Of a DNA stretch of 64,000 bases, positions 47,243-57,096 are shown piece by piece (the first letter of the stretch is position 1; each line of letters starts with the position of its first letter). The DNA comes from Diacronema lutheri (Eukaryota; Haptophyta; Pavlovophyceae; Pavlovales; Pavlovaceae), in contig JAGTXO010000008.1 of NCBI GenBank assembly GCA_019448385.1, forward strand, positions 682,001-746,000. The letters are read 5' to 3'. Position numbers and translations under genes: made by a program. The notes beneath the pieces were generated by a model. The model worked only from the letters and a program-made list of their open reading frames with translations. It ran no database searches and had not been told where the DNA came from.

Positions 47243-49455
47243 CTAGTGTTTGACCCGGCGCAGGCGCGCGACTTCGCGGTGGACGTGGCCTGTGCGCACG
47301 GCCACGAGCAGCGTAGCTGCAGCCGCGCCAACGAGCACGACCGCGCCCACCAAGCGCGTCGTGGCGCTGCCGCCAGAGGGCGCGGCACGCCCGGTCGCGA
47401 GCGCCCAGCAGCGTGCGACCGCCATGCGAGCACTTCGCATGGCTGAGGTCGCCGTCGTTCCATTCGATTCGGCCGCGCAGCACTCGCCACTCTCCCCTCC
47501 GCCGCAGCACTCGCCGGCTTGGCTGCGCCCAGTGCGCGCAACATCCTCGCTCGGCTCGCGCGCCCCGACCTCGCGCGCACCACCGCTGCCCGCCGCCGCG
47601 CGCTCCGCGCGCGGCACGCGCGGAGCCACGGAGACGCCAATTGCAGGCCTTGGTGCGGGCCTGCGCGAGATCACGCGCACCACCTCGCCCTTGACCCAAA
47701 ACTTGCCCGACGAGAGGATGCGCGCGAGCACGCGACAGCCCATCAGCGGCGACTCGGCGGGTGCGCACGCCGGCGCGTCGCCGTCGCGCTCGCCGTCGCC
47801 ACCAGCTGCGCGCTGCTTGGCGGGCTTGCGCAGACGTGGCCATTCGGGCGGGAGCAAAAACTGCGCATAGCCGCGCGTGTGCGCAACGACATATCGCCCG
47901 TCGGAAGACACGTCAGTGACGAGCACGTCGACTTCGCGCCCGACAAGCGCGGTCCATGTTAAATACGAGTTGAAGAGGGCTGACATCTCGCGGCTGCGCG
48001 CCTTGACGATGTGCGTCGGCACGCGCGCGCCCATCCGCGCGGCGGGCGTGCCTGGCCGCGGGTAGAACTGCGAGATGTTGACGACGGGGAACCTGCGCCA
48101 GGCGCCGCGGCCGCGCGCGCGTGTCGGAAAGGGCAGAGCGCACGTCGGGAGGCCGCGGCGTTATGTGGCTGCCATTTTGCTCGCGCACCGAGCGCAGGCG
48201 TCAGCTGCGGTGACCGCACGGCCGACGGCCGCGCACTCCGCGCGTGGCGCGGCAGCGGCCGTCGGCTCCTTCGCGTGCCGGCGTGCGCGCCCCGCCTGCG
48301 CGCTCAACGCGCACACCGGTACTCGCGCAGGAGGGCGAGCGTCTGCTCGTGGTCGTCGTCTGTCTCGCCGGGGAAGCCGCAGATCACGTCGGTTGCGAGC
48401 GTGAGCTCGGGCACGCGCGCGAGGAGCGCGTCGGCGACGTGACGAAACTCGTCGACCGTGTACTCGCGGTTCATCGCGCCGAGCACCGCGTCTGAGCCCG
48501 ACTGGACAGGGACGTGCAGAAACGCGTAACAGCCGGGCATGCGGAGAACATCGGCAATGGCGTCGAGGTGCTCGAGCATGTACGGCGGGTTGGCCATGCC
48601 GACGCGCACGCGCACCTCGCCCGCGGCCGCGCCGATGCCCTGCTCGACGAGCGCGCGCACCATCGTCGGGAAGTCGACGCCCAGGTCGCGCCCGTACGCG
48701 CCGGTGTCCTCGGATGTCAACCACAATTCACGCACGCCGTCGGCGACCGCCGCGCGCGCGCGCTCGACGAGCGCGCCGAGCGGGTACGAGGTGAGACGGC
48801 CGCGCGCGTGGACGGTCTTGCAGTACGTGCACGCGCCGAGGCAGCCCACATTCACCGGCACCACCTCGACCAGCGCATTGCGCCGCACCTTTGGCAGCGC
48901 GAGCGAAGGAAGACCCAACGGTACCCCCGCGCGCGACGCGGCGGCGCCAGTCCGGCGCGCGAGGAGGCGGACGGCGTGGCCTTGCAGCGCAAAGCCGACC
49001 ACCTCGACCACGCGGTCGATCTGCTCGACGCCGACGATCGACAGGCCCTGCAGCGCCTCGAGCTCGGGGTGCGCCTGCGATACGCAGCCCGCGACGACGA
49101 TCGGCACGCGCGCGGCGCGCGCTGCGCGCACGTCGTTGAGCAGATGATCTTGCGACGGGCCCTTGACCGTGCACGAGTTGACCAGCCAGAGCTGCGCGCC
49201 CAACGGGTTGGCCGACAGCTCATACCCAAACTCGGCGAGCAGGCCCGCCATGTACTCGGAGTCGGACTGGTTGTGTGAGCAGCCGTATGTCTTGATGTAG
49301 ATGCGCTGCGTGCCGGGCACGCCGGTCGAAGCGGCCTCGGCCGCGCCTTCGGCGCACGCGCGCGCGCGCAGGCGCACGGCCGGCGCGCGCGTGGGCCGCC
49401 GCGTCTCGGAGATCGGCGCGTCCTCGACGTCCGGCACGTCGTCGACGACTGCCAT
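47243..49455 (-). CDS. CDKAL1: CDKAL1 tRNA methylthiotransferase
   Basis: Two exons, 49455-48317 and 48092-47243 (662 aa); the GTGTGC...GCGCAG intron splits the codon of REYR and restores [18 protein letters not shown]. It converts t6A37 to ms2t6A37 in tRNA-Lys using two 4Fe-4S clusters and SAM. N-terminal MTTase domain: [45 protein letters not shown]. Radical [21 protein letters not shown] (CxxxCxxC), [35 protein letters not shown]-like region follows, then a C-terminal TM anchor ([18 protein letters not shown]) as in the ER-anchored eukaryotic enzyme. A second in-frame ATG at 49506 is possible. Confidence 0.95.
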
Positions 49456-49514
49456 CGTCAATTGTGCGCTTTGCTGCGGAGACGCCGTCCGCTTCACGGA
49501 GCTCATGACCGGCG

Positions 49515-50311
49515 TAACTTTGCAGTCGCGCGCGCGCGCCGCCATCCTTGCCGCTGACCCGCTGTCGCGTGCGTTCCTCTCGTGCCTGCCCGCGCACGAG
49601 CGGCTGCGCCCGCAGGACTTTCGCGAGTGCTTTGCGCGGTATATGGCCGCGCCGAGCCCCGCGTGCGCACCGTTTGTCGGCCAGCGCCTCCACGTCGCCG
49701 GTCGCGCGGGAGACGGCACGGTGGATCGGCACGGCGACAACATCGTCACGGCGTCAGCGTGCGGCGACCACGAGGCCCGCTACCGGCATGATCCGCTCGT
49801 CGAACAGCTCACGACGGCCGCGCGCAACGCTGGCTGCTACGCGCGGCAGGAGGACAGCTCGTTCTACCGCTCAGCCATCCCGCAGGACGCGCTCGACGCC
49901 ATGGGCGCGCGCGCGGAGACGGCGCGACGCTCGCGCGTCCCGGTGCCGGACATTACACGCCAGCACGATGCCGCGCGTGGCCTCGAGCTCGTCGAGGTGA
50001 AGACGATCAGCTTCTGCGAATCGTGGTACCCGTCCGGCGCGCACGACGGTGTCGCCCGACGCGAGCGCGCCATCGCCCCGGAGTACCTGCGCAAGGCGCG
50101 CGTGCTTGACCGCGCGTGTGGTGCGGTCGTGGGCGGCTTTAACGAGGGCAGTGCCGGCCTCTACAGCCTCATCGCTGATATCTCTGCGGCGGCGGGGCGC
50201 AAAGTGCATTCGCATTTGGGCCTTAGCGCGGCGGCCGCCGCGGCGACCGCGCGGCGGATGCTCATCTCCCCACGATCTCGGTTTTCACATCCCCCCCCTC
50301 GTATATACTAA
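49515..50311 (+). mobile_element. 5'-truncated retroelement fragment (nuclease end)
   Basis: An open frame with coherent sequence from about 49,515 to a TAA at 50309-50311. It parallels the C-terminus of the retroelement at 2.6-4.2 kb block by block: [14 protein letters not shown] versus YLGLPSPVCAQLAA; ARRSRVPVPDITRQHD with LELVEVKTISFCESWYPSG versus RRRRVPTVDLVVV with CELKSISYCPTRYG; FNEGSAGLYSLIADISAAAG versus FGEWSAGLADLLVTFSHMG. The D...ExK residues are kept. Only the 3' part is present, as expected of truncated target-primed insertions. It lies head-to-head with CDKAL1, starting within about 60 bp of its ATG. Not joined to any RT. Confidence 0.75.
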
Positions 50312-50689
50312 CGACGCTTCCGACGGGTCAGGAAGTGCGGGGTCAGGAAGTGCGCAGCGAGGCGCCAGGCGAAGCAGGCCCAAAGGCCCACACGCGCCTA
50401 GCCACCGCGCGCCGCCGCCCGCGCGCCGCCGCACCGGTGGCCGCCGTCAACCACACCACCGGCCGACGCGCACGCGCACGCCGAGGCCCGAAGATCGTCG
50501 ACGACGACCGCCACCCCCGAGCCGCCGCCTGCCACGTCGCCAAGCCGCCCACCGCCGCTGCAGAGCGCGACGCCCGCCGCTAGCGAGCCGCCGCCCTCCC
50601 CGCCGCGTCGCGGCCCCCTGCCGCCGCCGCGAAGCGCACCGCCACCCGCCGCCAGCGTGGCAAGCGCCGCGATGCTGGCCGCGTGGCCG

Positions 50690-51389
50690 CGCACGCGCGC
50701 CCCGCCACCCCCAAGCCCACCGACCGGGGCGAAAAGTACGTTGTTCGCGGTGCCGGCGCAGTCGATGGGCAGGGGCGGCGGGGCGCGCGGAGCGCGGCCA
50801 TCAGAGCGCGAGGGCGCAGCCGTCGCAAGCGAAGGTTTCGTCGTAGAGAAGGCCACGCCGCCGTCGCTCGTGCGGCCGTGCGCGCGCGCCCCGCCACCCC
50901 CAAACCCACCGACCGGGGCGAAAAGTACGTTGTTCGCGGTGCCGGCGCAGTCGATGGGCAGGGGCGGCGGGGCGCGCGGAGCGCGGCCATCAGAGCGCGA
51001 GGGCGCAGCCGTCGCAAGCGAAGGTTTCGTCGTAGAGAAGGCCACGCCGCCGTCGCTCGTGCGGCCGTGCGCGCGCGCCCCGCCACCCCCAAACCCACCG
51101 ACCGGGGCGAAAAGTACGTTGTTCGCGGTGCCGGCGCAGTCGATGGGCAGGGGCGGCGGGGCGCGCGGAGCGCGGCCATCAGAGCGCGAGGGCGCAGCCG
51201 TCGCAAGCGAAGGTTTCGTCGTAGAGAAGGCCACGCCGCCGTCGCTCGTGCGGCCGTGCGCACGCGCCCCGCCACCCCCAAACCCACCGACCGGGGCGAA
51301 AAGTACGTTGTTCGCGGTGCCGGCGCAGTCGATGGGCAGGGGCGGCGGGGCGCGCGGAGCGCTGCCAGCAGAGCGCGAGGGCGCAGCCT
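50690..51389. repeat. 189-bp tandem repeat, about 3.7 copies
   Basis: GACCGGGGCGAAAAGTACG recurs at 50722, 50911, 51100 and 51289, exactly 189 bp apart. The copies are nearly identical. Because 189 is a multiple of 3, both strands keep an open frame. On the plus strand the 63-residue unit contains RAPPPPNPPTGAKSTLFAVP; on the minus strand it contains NNVLFAPVGGFGGGGARAHG. I cannot tell whether either is translated. The repeat ends about 95 bp beyond the GT8 gene stop. The flanks 50,312-50,690 and 51,390-51,483 hold no supported gene. Confidence 0.9.
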
Positions 51390-51483
51390 GGATGGCAAAG
51401 GCAGGCGTTGTCAAGGCAGCCAGCGTTCCGAAGCTGCCGGCCGGCACGCTCTCACGTCTGCGGCGAGTATGGCTTGAGAGCGT

Positions 51484-53127
51484 TCATGCCAAACTCGCCC
51501 TCAATTTGGCCGGCGGCAGCGGACGCATCGACTCGAGCGTGCGCACGTGCACGTCGAGGAGCGGTTGGCCGCCGCCGCCCGCCGCGCACGGGCGCGCTGC
51601 GGTGCACAACGCCGCGATATGCGCCGCCCACGCGCGCGCGAGCACCGCGCTCTGCGCGTCCGTCAGCCCGGCCGAGAAGAGGCCGAGCGGCCGCACCGCG
51701 TCCAAGCATACGGCGAGTGGCTGCGGCGCCATTGCGACCAGCTCGCACGACGCGTTGCGTCCGTCGGCGTGGCGCTCGGCGCCGCCGCGAGCGCGCTCTT
51801 GCATCTTGCCCGACAGCGCACTTCCGTTCGGCTCAACGGTGGGCGCGGGCGCGAGCAGGCGCGCGCTGTGCTCAAACTGGTCGAGCAGCCATGGCTCGTC
51901 TGTGCCGGCCTCGCGCGGCGCGGCGCCTACAACAACCATGCGCGCCCTGCCAAAGTGCCACCACCAGAGTGCGTCTAGCGCACCGCGCCCCTTGCGCCGC
52001 CGCCGCCAGGGCTTGTCGCCAACGAAGTGCAGAAGGACCGTGTCCTGCAACCGTGGCTGGGCGTCGGGTCCGGCAACCTTGTCGGACCAAAGGCTCCACT
52101 CGACATTGAAGCGCTTTGGCAGCTCGTGGAAAACCGACCCGCCCCCCGCGCCTCTGCGCTTCGACGCACGTGCAGGCACAAGGGCGCGACGCGGGCGGGC
52201 ACCGGCAAGGCGTCGGCGCAGGTGGCATGGCGGGCGCATGCGGCGCGCGCCCACGCCACACCTGAGCCACTTGCGCAGCAGCCATTGCTCGCGATAATTG
52301 TCCCTCGACCGGCCGACGCGTACGAGCGCGTCAAGCGTCGCGTTTGTCAGCGTGCCCCGCTGAAAGACCGCAAGGCCGCCGTTGACATTGTGCGCGTACA
52401 CGAGCGCGCGCGCCATGAGCACATGGCCGGTGGAGTTGGTCGCGAATGCGAGCAGAGCGCTCGGGTCACGGAGCACGAGCATGTCGCCCGTATCAATCTT
52501 GACGAGCGCTGCGCAGCGCGCGCGCAGCTCGAAGAGCGCGAACAGCTTGCGCAGGTTTGATGCCCACTTTGCGCCGCGGTCGAGCGGGATGCCAGGCGGC
52601 ACGCGCGCGGCGAGCGGCCGGAGGACGGTGTGCGGGTACAGCGCGCAGACCCGCGAGCGCTCGGCGAGCGAAAGGCCATCCTCGAGCACGTACAGCACGA
52701 GCGGCCCCTCGAGCTCGCGCGGCTGCCGGTACAGCGCGCCGAACGAGCGCATAAACGTCTCGTGCCCATCGAGGTACTCGCGCGAGAGCGACGTGACGAG
52801 GCACACGTCGCGCGGACCGCCGGACGGCTCGCGCTCCTCGAAGCAGTCGGCCACGCGAAAGACCGGAGCGCGCGTCAGCGATGCTTCGCTTCGGGCGCGC
52901 GCGCGCATGTGGAGCGCGTCCGTGGACGAGTTGGCGGGCGACGACCGCGCGGCCGCAGGCAAATCGTGCGCGCGCGGCACAGGCCGCGTGCGCGCGGCGC
53001 ACGCCCAGGCACGCGGGTCATACGGTTCGGAACCAGCCGCGCACGTGCGCACGACAACGACCACCGCGATCGACAGCGCGACCAGCGATGCGACGCTCAC
53101 CGTCAACGTCTGCCGCCAGCTCGCCAT
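51484..53127 (-). CDS. GT8-like Golgi glycosyltransferase
   Basis: 547 residues from ATG 53127. Type II membrane topology: a short N-terminus and a TM segment (VSVASLVALSIAVVVVV). The catalytic domain follows: VCLVTSLSREYLDGHETFM, GPLVLYVLEDGLSLAERSRV, KWASNLRKLFALFEL, ALVKIDTGDMLVLRDPSALL and TVLLHFVGDKPW. The last is the HFxGxxKPW-type motif of GT8. The metal-binding DxD appears as DTGD, a spaced variant. NVNGGLAVFQRGT is also typical. Probable transfer of a sugar to glycans in the Golgi; the acceptor is unknown. Single exon, 64 bp downstream of the methyltransferase stop on the same strand. Confidence 0.68.
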   Translation of the reverse strand: MASWRQTLTVSVASLVALSIAVVVVVRTCAAGSEPYDPRAWACAARTRPVPRAHDLPAAARSSPANSSTDALHMRARARSEASLTRAPVFRVADCFEEREPSGGPRDVCLVTSLSREYLDGHETFMRSFGALYRQPRELEGPLVLYVLEDGLSLAERSRVCALYPHTVLRPLAARVPPGIPLDRGAKWASNLRKLFALFELRARCAALVKIDTGDMLVLRDPSALLAFATNSTGHVLMARALVYAHNVNGGLAVFQRGTLTNATLDALVRVGRSRDNYREQWLLRKWLRCGVGARRMRPPCHLRRRLAGARPRRALVPARASKRRGAGGGSVFHELPKRFNVEWSLWSDKVAGPDAQPRLQDTVLLHFVGDKPWRRRRKGRGALDALWWWHFGRARMVVVGAAPREAGTDEPWLLDQFEHSARLLAPAPTVEPNGSALSGKMQERARGGAERHADGRNASCELVAMAPQPLAVCLDAVRPLGLFSAGLTDAQSAVLARAWAAHIAALCTAARPCAAGGGGQPLLDVHVRTLESMRPLPPAKLRASLA

Positions 53128-53191
53128 CCTTTTCCCGCCCGCATCGTGGGGGTCCGCGCAAATTTCAAGTTCGGCCCCACATCGCTACAGA

Positions 53192-54391
53192 CTACCGTCG
53201 GTCTTCAAGCTGGAGGAAGTGGGCGGGCGCGCCCCCAACCCGGCAGCGCACCAGCGCGCGCCAGGAGCACCCGCTCCGTTGAACGAAGCGCTCGTTACCG
53301 CTCAGCACGAACACGCGCGCGCCGACGCGCGCGCGTGCGCGGAGCACGGCGCCGAGCCGCGCGTACAGGCGCGCTTCGGCGTCGGCGGGCCCGTGAACGC
53401 GCCACGGGATGTTGGCAAGGACGAGCGCGTTGTCGGGGACGAGCGCCGCGGCGCGCTCAAAATCGAGCGCGCCAAGCACTGTCACGCCCTGCTCGCCGAG
53501 CGCATGCTGAGCGTTGTGCGCGCACGCGCGGGCAGCGCGCTCGCTCGCGTCGCTCGCGTAGAGGCGGCAGCGCGGGACGGCCGGGTCGGCTGGCGCCTCC
53601 GCGGACGCGACGGCCTGCCGCAAGAAGGCCGCGTAGCCCTCACCGTCATGCGCGGCGAAGCGCGCGAGCGGCAGCCTCTCGGCGGTGAGCAGCCGAGCGC
53701 CGACGAGCGCAGAGCCCGTTCGCCTGCGCGCGAACAGCAGCGCCGCCTCGAGCAGCAAGGTGCCCGAGCCGCAGAACGGATCCCAGATAGCCGGCGGCAC
53801 ATCTGGCACGCTCTCGAGCGCCGCGCGCACGCACGCCGCCGCGACGGTCTCGTTCAACTGCGAGTCTGTCGCGTGCGGCTTGCAGCCGCGCACATGCAGC
53901 GTCGACGCCGCCTCGATGCTCGCCTCGACCTCATCGCGCAGCAGGCGCATGCTCAGCACGAGCGGCGGCGGGTCCTCTTCTCCACGCGCGGCCAATCGTT
54001 CACGCGCGCCGAGCGAGAGGGTCTCGGCCACGCGCTGCGCGACGGCGTCGGTGTGCCACAGGCGCGACCGCTTGCAGCGCACGCGGAGGTCGAGCGCGCT
54101 CGGCTCGCGCGCGAACGCGCGCAGCGCGGGCGCGACGGAGCGGCGCGTCCCGTTGATCAGCTGCTCGAAGTTGGTCGCCCGGAACGTGCCGCCCACGCGC
54201 ACGCGGATCGCGTCGGCGATGAGCGTCTGCGTGGCGAGCGTCCACAGCTCGCGCTGCCCGGCGGCCCACAGGGACACGCCACCCGCCTCAGCGCGCACAC
54301 GGCGTCCGACGCCCAGTTCGGCGAGTTCACGGAGAAGGAGGCCCTCCACTCCGGGGACACACTGCACGAAGGCGCGCAACGCAGACGCCAT
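53192..54391 (-). CDS. RlmL/THUMP-type guanine-N2 RNA methyltransferase
   Basis: 399 residues from ATG 54391. The N-terminal third matches the THUMP-like region of RlmL/RlmK proteins (FVQCVPGVEGLLLRELAELG; FRATNFEQLINGTRR; LRVRCKRSRLWHTDAVAQRV; SIEAASTLHVRGCKPHATDS). The Rossmann methyltransferase follows: PAIWDPFCGSGTLLLEAALL (SAM-binding motif I), RLYASDASERAARACAHNA and LVLANIPWRVHG. Motif IV reads NIPW, where N/DPPY/F/W is usual. It methylates guanine N2 of rRNA or tRNA. The short leader fits an organelle or cytosol; no clear presequence. An AT-rich block lies 22 nt upstream of the ATG. Confidence 0.82.
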   Translation of the reverse strand: MASALRAFVQCVPGVEGLLLRELAELGVGRRVRAEAGGVSLWAAGQRELWTLATQTLIADAIRVRVGGTFRATNFEQLINGTRRSVAPALRAFAREPSALDLRVRCKRSRLWHTDAVAQRVAETLSLGARERLAARGEEDPPPLVLSMRLLRDEVEASIEAASTLHVRGCKPHATDSQLNETVAAACVRAALESVPDVPPAIWDPFCGSGTLLLEAALLFARRRTGSALVGARLLTAERLPLARFAAHDGEGYAAFLRQAVASAEAPADPAVPRCRLYASDASERAARACAHNAQHALGEQGVTVLGALDFERAAALVPDNALVLANIPWRVHGPADAEARLYARLGAVLRARARVGARVFVLSGNERFVQRSGCSWRALVRCRVGGAPAHFLQLEDRR

Positions 54392-54412
54392 GCCTCCGTC
54401 CTCACCTTCCAC

Positions 54413-54429
54413 ATTTAAATTTTTAAATA
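54413..54429 (-). promoter_or_regulatory. TATA-like ATTTAAATTTTTAAATA
   Basis: Seventeen-base AT-only block, 22 nt upstream of the methyltransferase ATG and 31 nt after the stop of the upstream flagellar gene. Promoter and 3' end of the neighbour thus share less than 70 bp. Confidence 0.55.
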
Positions 54430-54459
54430 CTCAAGGAGGGCGGTCCGCTGACGTCATCG

Positions 54460-55198
54460 TCATCGATATGTCGACCCGAATCGGTAGGTGTTGCCGTCGC
54501 GATGACTCGTCGAAAAGTAGTCGCGAGCGGTGATCTTCGTTGGCCGCTTGCCGGGGTGTGCATACGTCTGCGAAGCGAGCACGAGAGGCAACACGAAAGC
54601 ACACAGGGAAAAGGGGAAGGGGGAGGGGGAAAGGTGGGGAACGGGGTTGCGGAGCTGGGCGCAAACGCACAGGCGACATTGTTCCGCGGAATGGCCAACG
54701 AACGCCGAGTCTCGGAGATGTGATCTCGCAGCACACCTCAAAGCGCTCGAGACCCTTGTAAAAATCGGGCGAAGGTCGCCCCGGCTGGCGGACGTGGATG
54801 GACGCCAGCGGTTTGGTCACACCAAGCGACTCTGAGAGCAGCCCGTGCGTGCGACCGCTGAGGAGCGTCGTTTTGGGATGGTATATCGGCCCAGGGGTAA
54901 AGCCGGTGTCGTACGGAAGCATCTGCGGCGTCCGCGACATGAGCGCCGAGTGATACGTCTTCATCCTGCGCAAAGCGCGGCGTTGCACAGCCCGGCCTCG
55001 GGGCCGTCAGTGCGGCGAGCGCGCGTGCGCGCGGGAGCGGTGCGCGGTTGCCTCGAATGGCTCGTACGTGGTCTTGGTACCCTCCGCAATTGTGTGCCGC
55101 GTCACAGCACCGTCGTAGAAGCGGTCGAACCCCGGATCGTCCTCGTATCTCGTGCGCGGGCGGTTGTTCCGCTTGGGTGTGGGATCCATTGCCGACAT
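54460..55198 (-). CDS. PG-rich (STPGR-like) flagellar protein
   Basis: Three exons, 55198-55068, 54965-54737, 54567-54460 (155 aa), all consistent in frame; donors GTACGA and GTGTGC. Exon 1: MDPTPKRNNRPRTRYEDDPG and FDRFYDGAVTRHTIAEGTK. Exon 2: MLPYDTGFTPGPIYHPKTTL, with a PGPxY core as in sperm-tail PG-rich repeats, then HVRQPGRPSPDFYKGLERFE. Exon 3: TYAHPGKRPTKITARDYF and HRDGNTYRFGSTYR. Such short repeat proteins line flagellar microtubules. The last intron has a clear polypyrimidine tract (CCCTCCCCCTTCCCC). It is divergent from the coiled-coil gene, with 92 bp between ATGs. Confidence 0.62.
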
Positions 55199-55290
55199 CA
55201 CGCCAAAGTCGTAACCGTCTTCACGACCTTTTTCCCATCCCAACCTGTTTTCAGACTTTGCCCATCCCCCGCCCGACCGAGAGACCGTCA

Positions 55291-55869
55291 ATGAGCCCGA
55301 TTCACCGCGCGTGCGCCGTTGCCGCCGCCGGGACCGCCGCTGCGGCGATGGCCTACCAGCTTTGGAAGCGAGCGTCGTCAGAAGAACACGCGACCTCCGA
55401 GCTCGAGCTACTCCGCGCCGAGCTCGAGGCGGTGCGCGTCGGCCACGAGACATCGCGGCTCCAGCTCGCGCAGCTCGAGGCGCAGCTCAAGGCGACGGCG
55501 GCTAGCGCGGAGAGGGCGCGCGCGCAGCTGGAGAGGGCCACGGCGGGCGAGGAGGCCGCGCGCACCGAGCTCGAGCGGAAGGATCTTGAGCTGCTCGAGT
55601 TCAAGGTCATGTACGAGCAGAGCGTCGTGTGCGCACGACCCGAGGCCACCCCGGCCTCCCCGCCACCGCCCCGCAAGAGCACCTTTTACGCGGCTCCGTC
55701 AATCGACGGCGACCTGCGCTCGGTGCGCAGCGAGTACTCCACGCCCGACGGCGTCGCTTTCGCCAAGAAGCGCGGTAGCCTCGCTCGCACCGAGAAGCAG
55801 TGGGGCGACGTGATGCTCCGCAGCTCGCTTTTCGACCCGCCCACCACGCGCAGGCAGCTCGCGCTCTGA
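55291..55869 (+). CDS. N-terminally anchored coiled-coil protein
   Basis: 192 residues from ATG 55291. A short Ala-rich hydrophobic N-terminus (HRACAVAAAGTAAAAMAYQLW) could anchor it in a membrane. It is followed by a regular heptad coiled coil of about 75 residues (ELELLRAELEAVRVGHETSR, LQLAQLEAQLKATAASAERA, EAARTELERKDLELLEFKV). The C-terminus is Ser-rich with FYAAPSIDGDLRSVRSEYST. Function unknown. Shared promoter region with the flagellar protein gene. Confidence 0.65.
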   Translation: MSPIHRACAVAAAGTAAAAMAYQLWKRASSEEHATSELELLRAELEAVRVGHETSRLQLAQLEAQLKATAASAERARAQLERATAGEEAARTELERKDLELLEFKVMYEQSVVCARPEATPASPPPPRKSTFYAAPSIDGDLRSVRSEYSTPDGVAFAKKRGSLARTEKQWGDVMLRSSLFDPPTTRRQLAL

Positions 55870-56139
55870 GGTTTGTATGCGGCATACACGCCGCGCACGC
55901 ACGCGCGCGTGCCGCGCACGTCGTGCTTCGCCGTCCGAGCGCGGCCGTGAACGTGCCACTTTGGATGTGCGCGCCGGCCCCGCGGTGCCCCAAACTATCG
56001 AGCCTGTATGTCAGGACAGCGGGGTCAGCACCAGCTGCGGGGGGATCGAGTAGCCACCAATGTCGTCGATCAGGCTTGTACCGCGACAAGGAGAGACCGA
56101 GAAAAGAGACTCACCGGCGGCGCTCACCCGACTGGTTGA

Positions 56140-56868
56140 TCAGTCGGTGAGCATGCCCTGCCTCTGCGCGCGCACAAGCTCCATCGCCTCGCCTGCAGCA
56201 CGCCTGTTTGAGCCGGCGTCTGCGTCGACACCCGCGAGCGAGTATAGACGGTAGCCCGCGCGCTCCGCGGGCGCACACCTTTCGACAGCCGCGGCTGCGC
56301 CGTCAAACGTCACGGTCCGCACCTTGGGGTTGCGCTCGCGTTGCTCCTCGCCATCCGCAGGAAGCGGTCGTGGCTCGGCATGAGGGCGCTTGCGCGTCAC
56401 GGAACCGAGGTGGACCCGCCGCGATGCCTCCCCTTCCTCTCCCTCGAGCTGCGACAGGTCCTCCTCGCTGTCCAGCGCGTCGAGGTCGTCCAGCGGCCGC
56501 CACTCTTCCGCGGCCGCGCTCGCGCTGCCAGCAGCAGCTGGCGCGTCGAGCGGCGGGCGTGCGCTCGCATGCATCGACGTCCAGAAGCGCAGGCTCACCG
56601 CATCCGCCGACTGCGCTCCGCCCAAACCGCCAAAGATGCCGCTCGCGCGCGCGTTGAACTCGGTTGAGTGCGAGCCGACCTGGGCGGGGTTGCCCGTCGC
56701 GCTTTCGCGCCGCATCCGATCTGCGGCCGCGCGAAGCAGATCGTCGCGCTCCGGTGCGACAACGTCTTCCTCATCCGTACTGAGTTCGCGCTCCTCTTCG
56801 TCCATGACATCCTTCACCTCCCGAAATTGGGACCATTCCGTCGGTGTGGGGTCCGACGCGGACACCAT
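56140..56868 (-). CDS. Acidic nuclear-type protein, possibly TSSC4-like
   Basis: 242 residues from ATG 56868. Acidic N-terminus (VKDVMDEEERELSTDEEDVV), then EFNARASGIFGGLGGAQSA and, near the C-terminus, PAERAGYRLYSLAGVD. The pair FxxRSxxIFxxL ... WxxYSLxxV resembles TSSC4, a U5 snRNP assembly chaperone, but the match is short and from memory of the pattern. An upstream open stretch on the same strand (to about 57,090) lies in another frame and might be a 5' exon; no good splice pair was found. Confidence 0.5.
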   Translation of the reverse strand: MVSASDPTPTEWSQFREVKDVMDEEERELSTDEEDVVAPERDDLLRAAADRMRRESATGNPAQVGSHSTEFNARASGIFGGLGGAQSADAVSLRFWTSMHASARPPLDAPAAAGSASAAAEEWRPLDDLDALDSEEDLSQLEGEEGEASRRVHLGSVTRKRPHAEPRPLPADGEEQRERNPKVRTVTFDGAAAAVERCAPAERAGYRLYSLAGVDADAGSNRRAAGEAMELVRAQRQGMLTD

Positions 56869-57096
56869 CGTCCACAGCCAGTCCTCGACAATAATCGCGA
56901 GTCGACCCGAGCGAAGAAGCCGACAAGACTGACAACGTCATCCGCGCGTGTGCTGCGTCTTTGCCTTCGGCGCCCAAATCCGTTTGGACTTGGGACACAA
57001 GCTCGCCGATCCACGCGCGCACGGCCGCCACATTTGCGGATGGTCGGCAGCTCCTCAACACCGCCGACGGCCGACCATCAGGCGCCTTTGCAGCGC

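Noticed and set aside
50657-52297. Plus-strand open frame of 546 codons over the 189-bp repeat and GT8 gene
   Set aside because: Beyond the repeat it is antisense to the GT8 coding region; no independent support.
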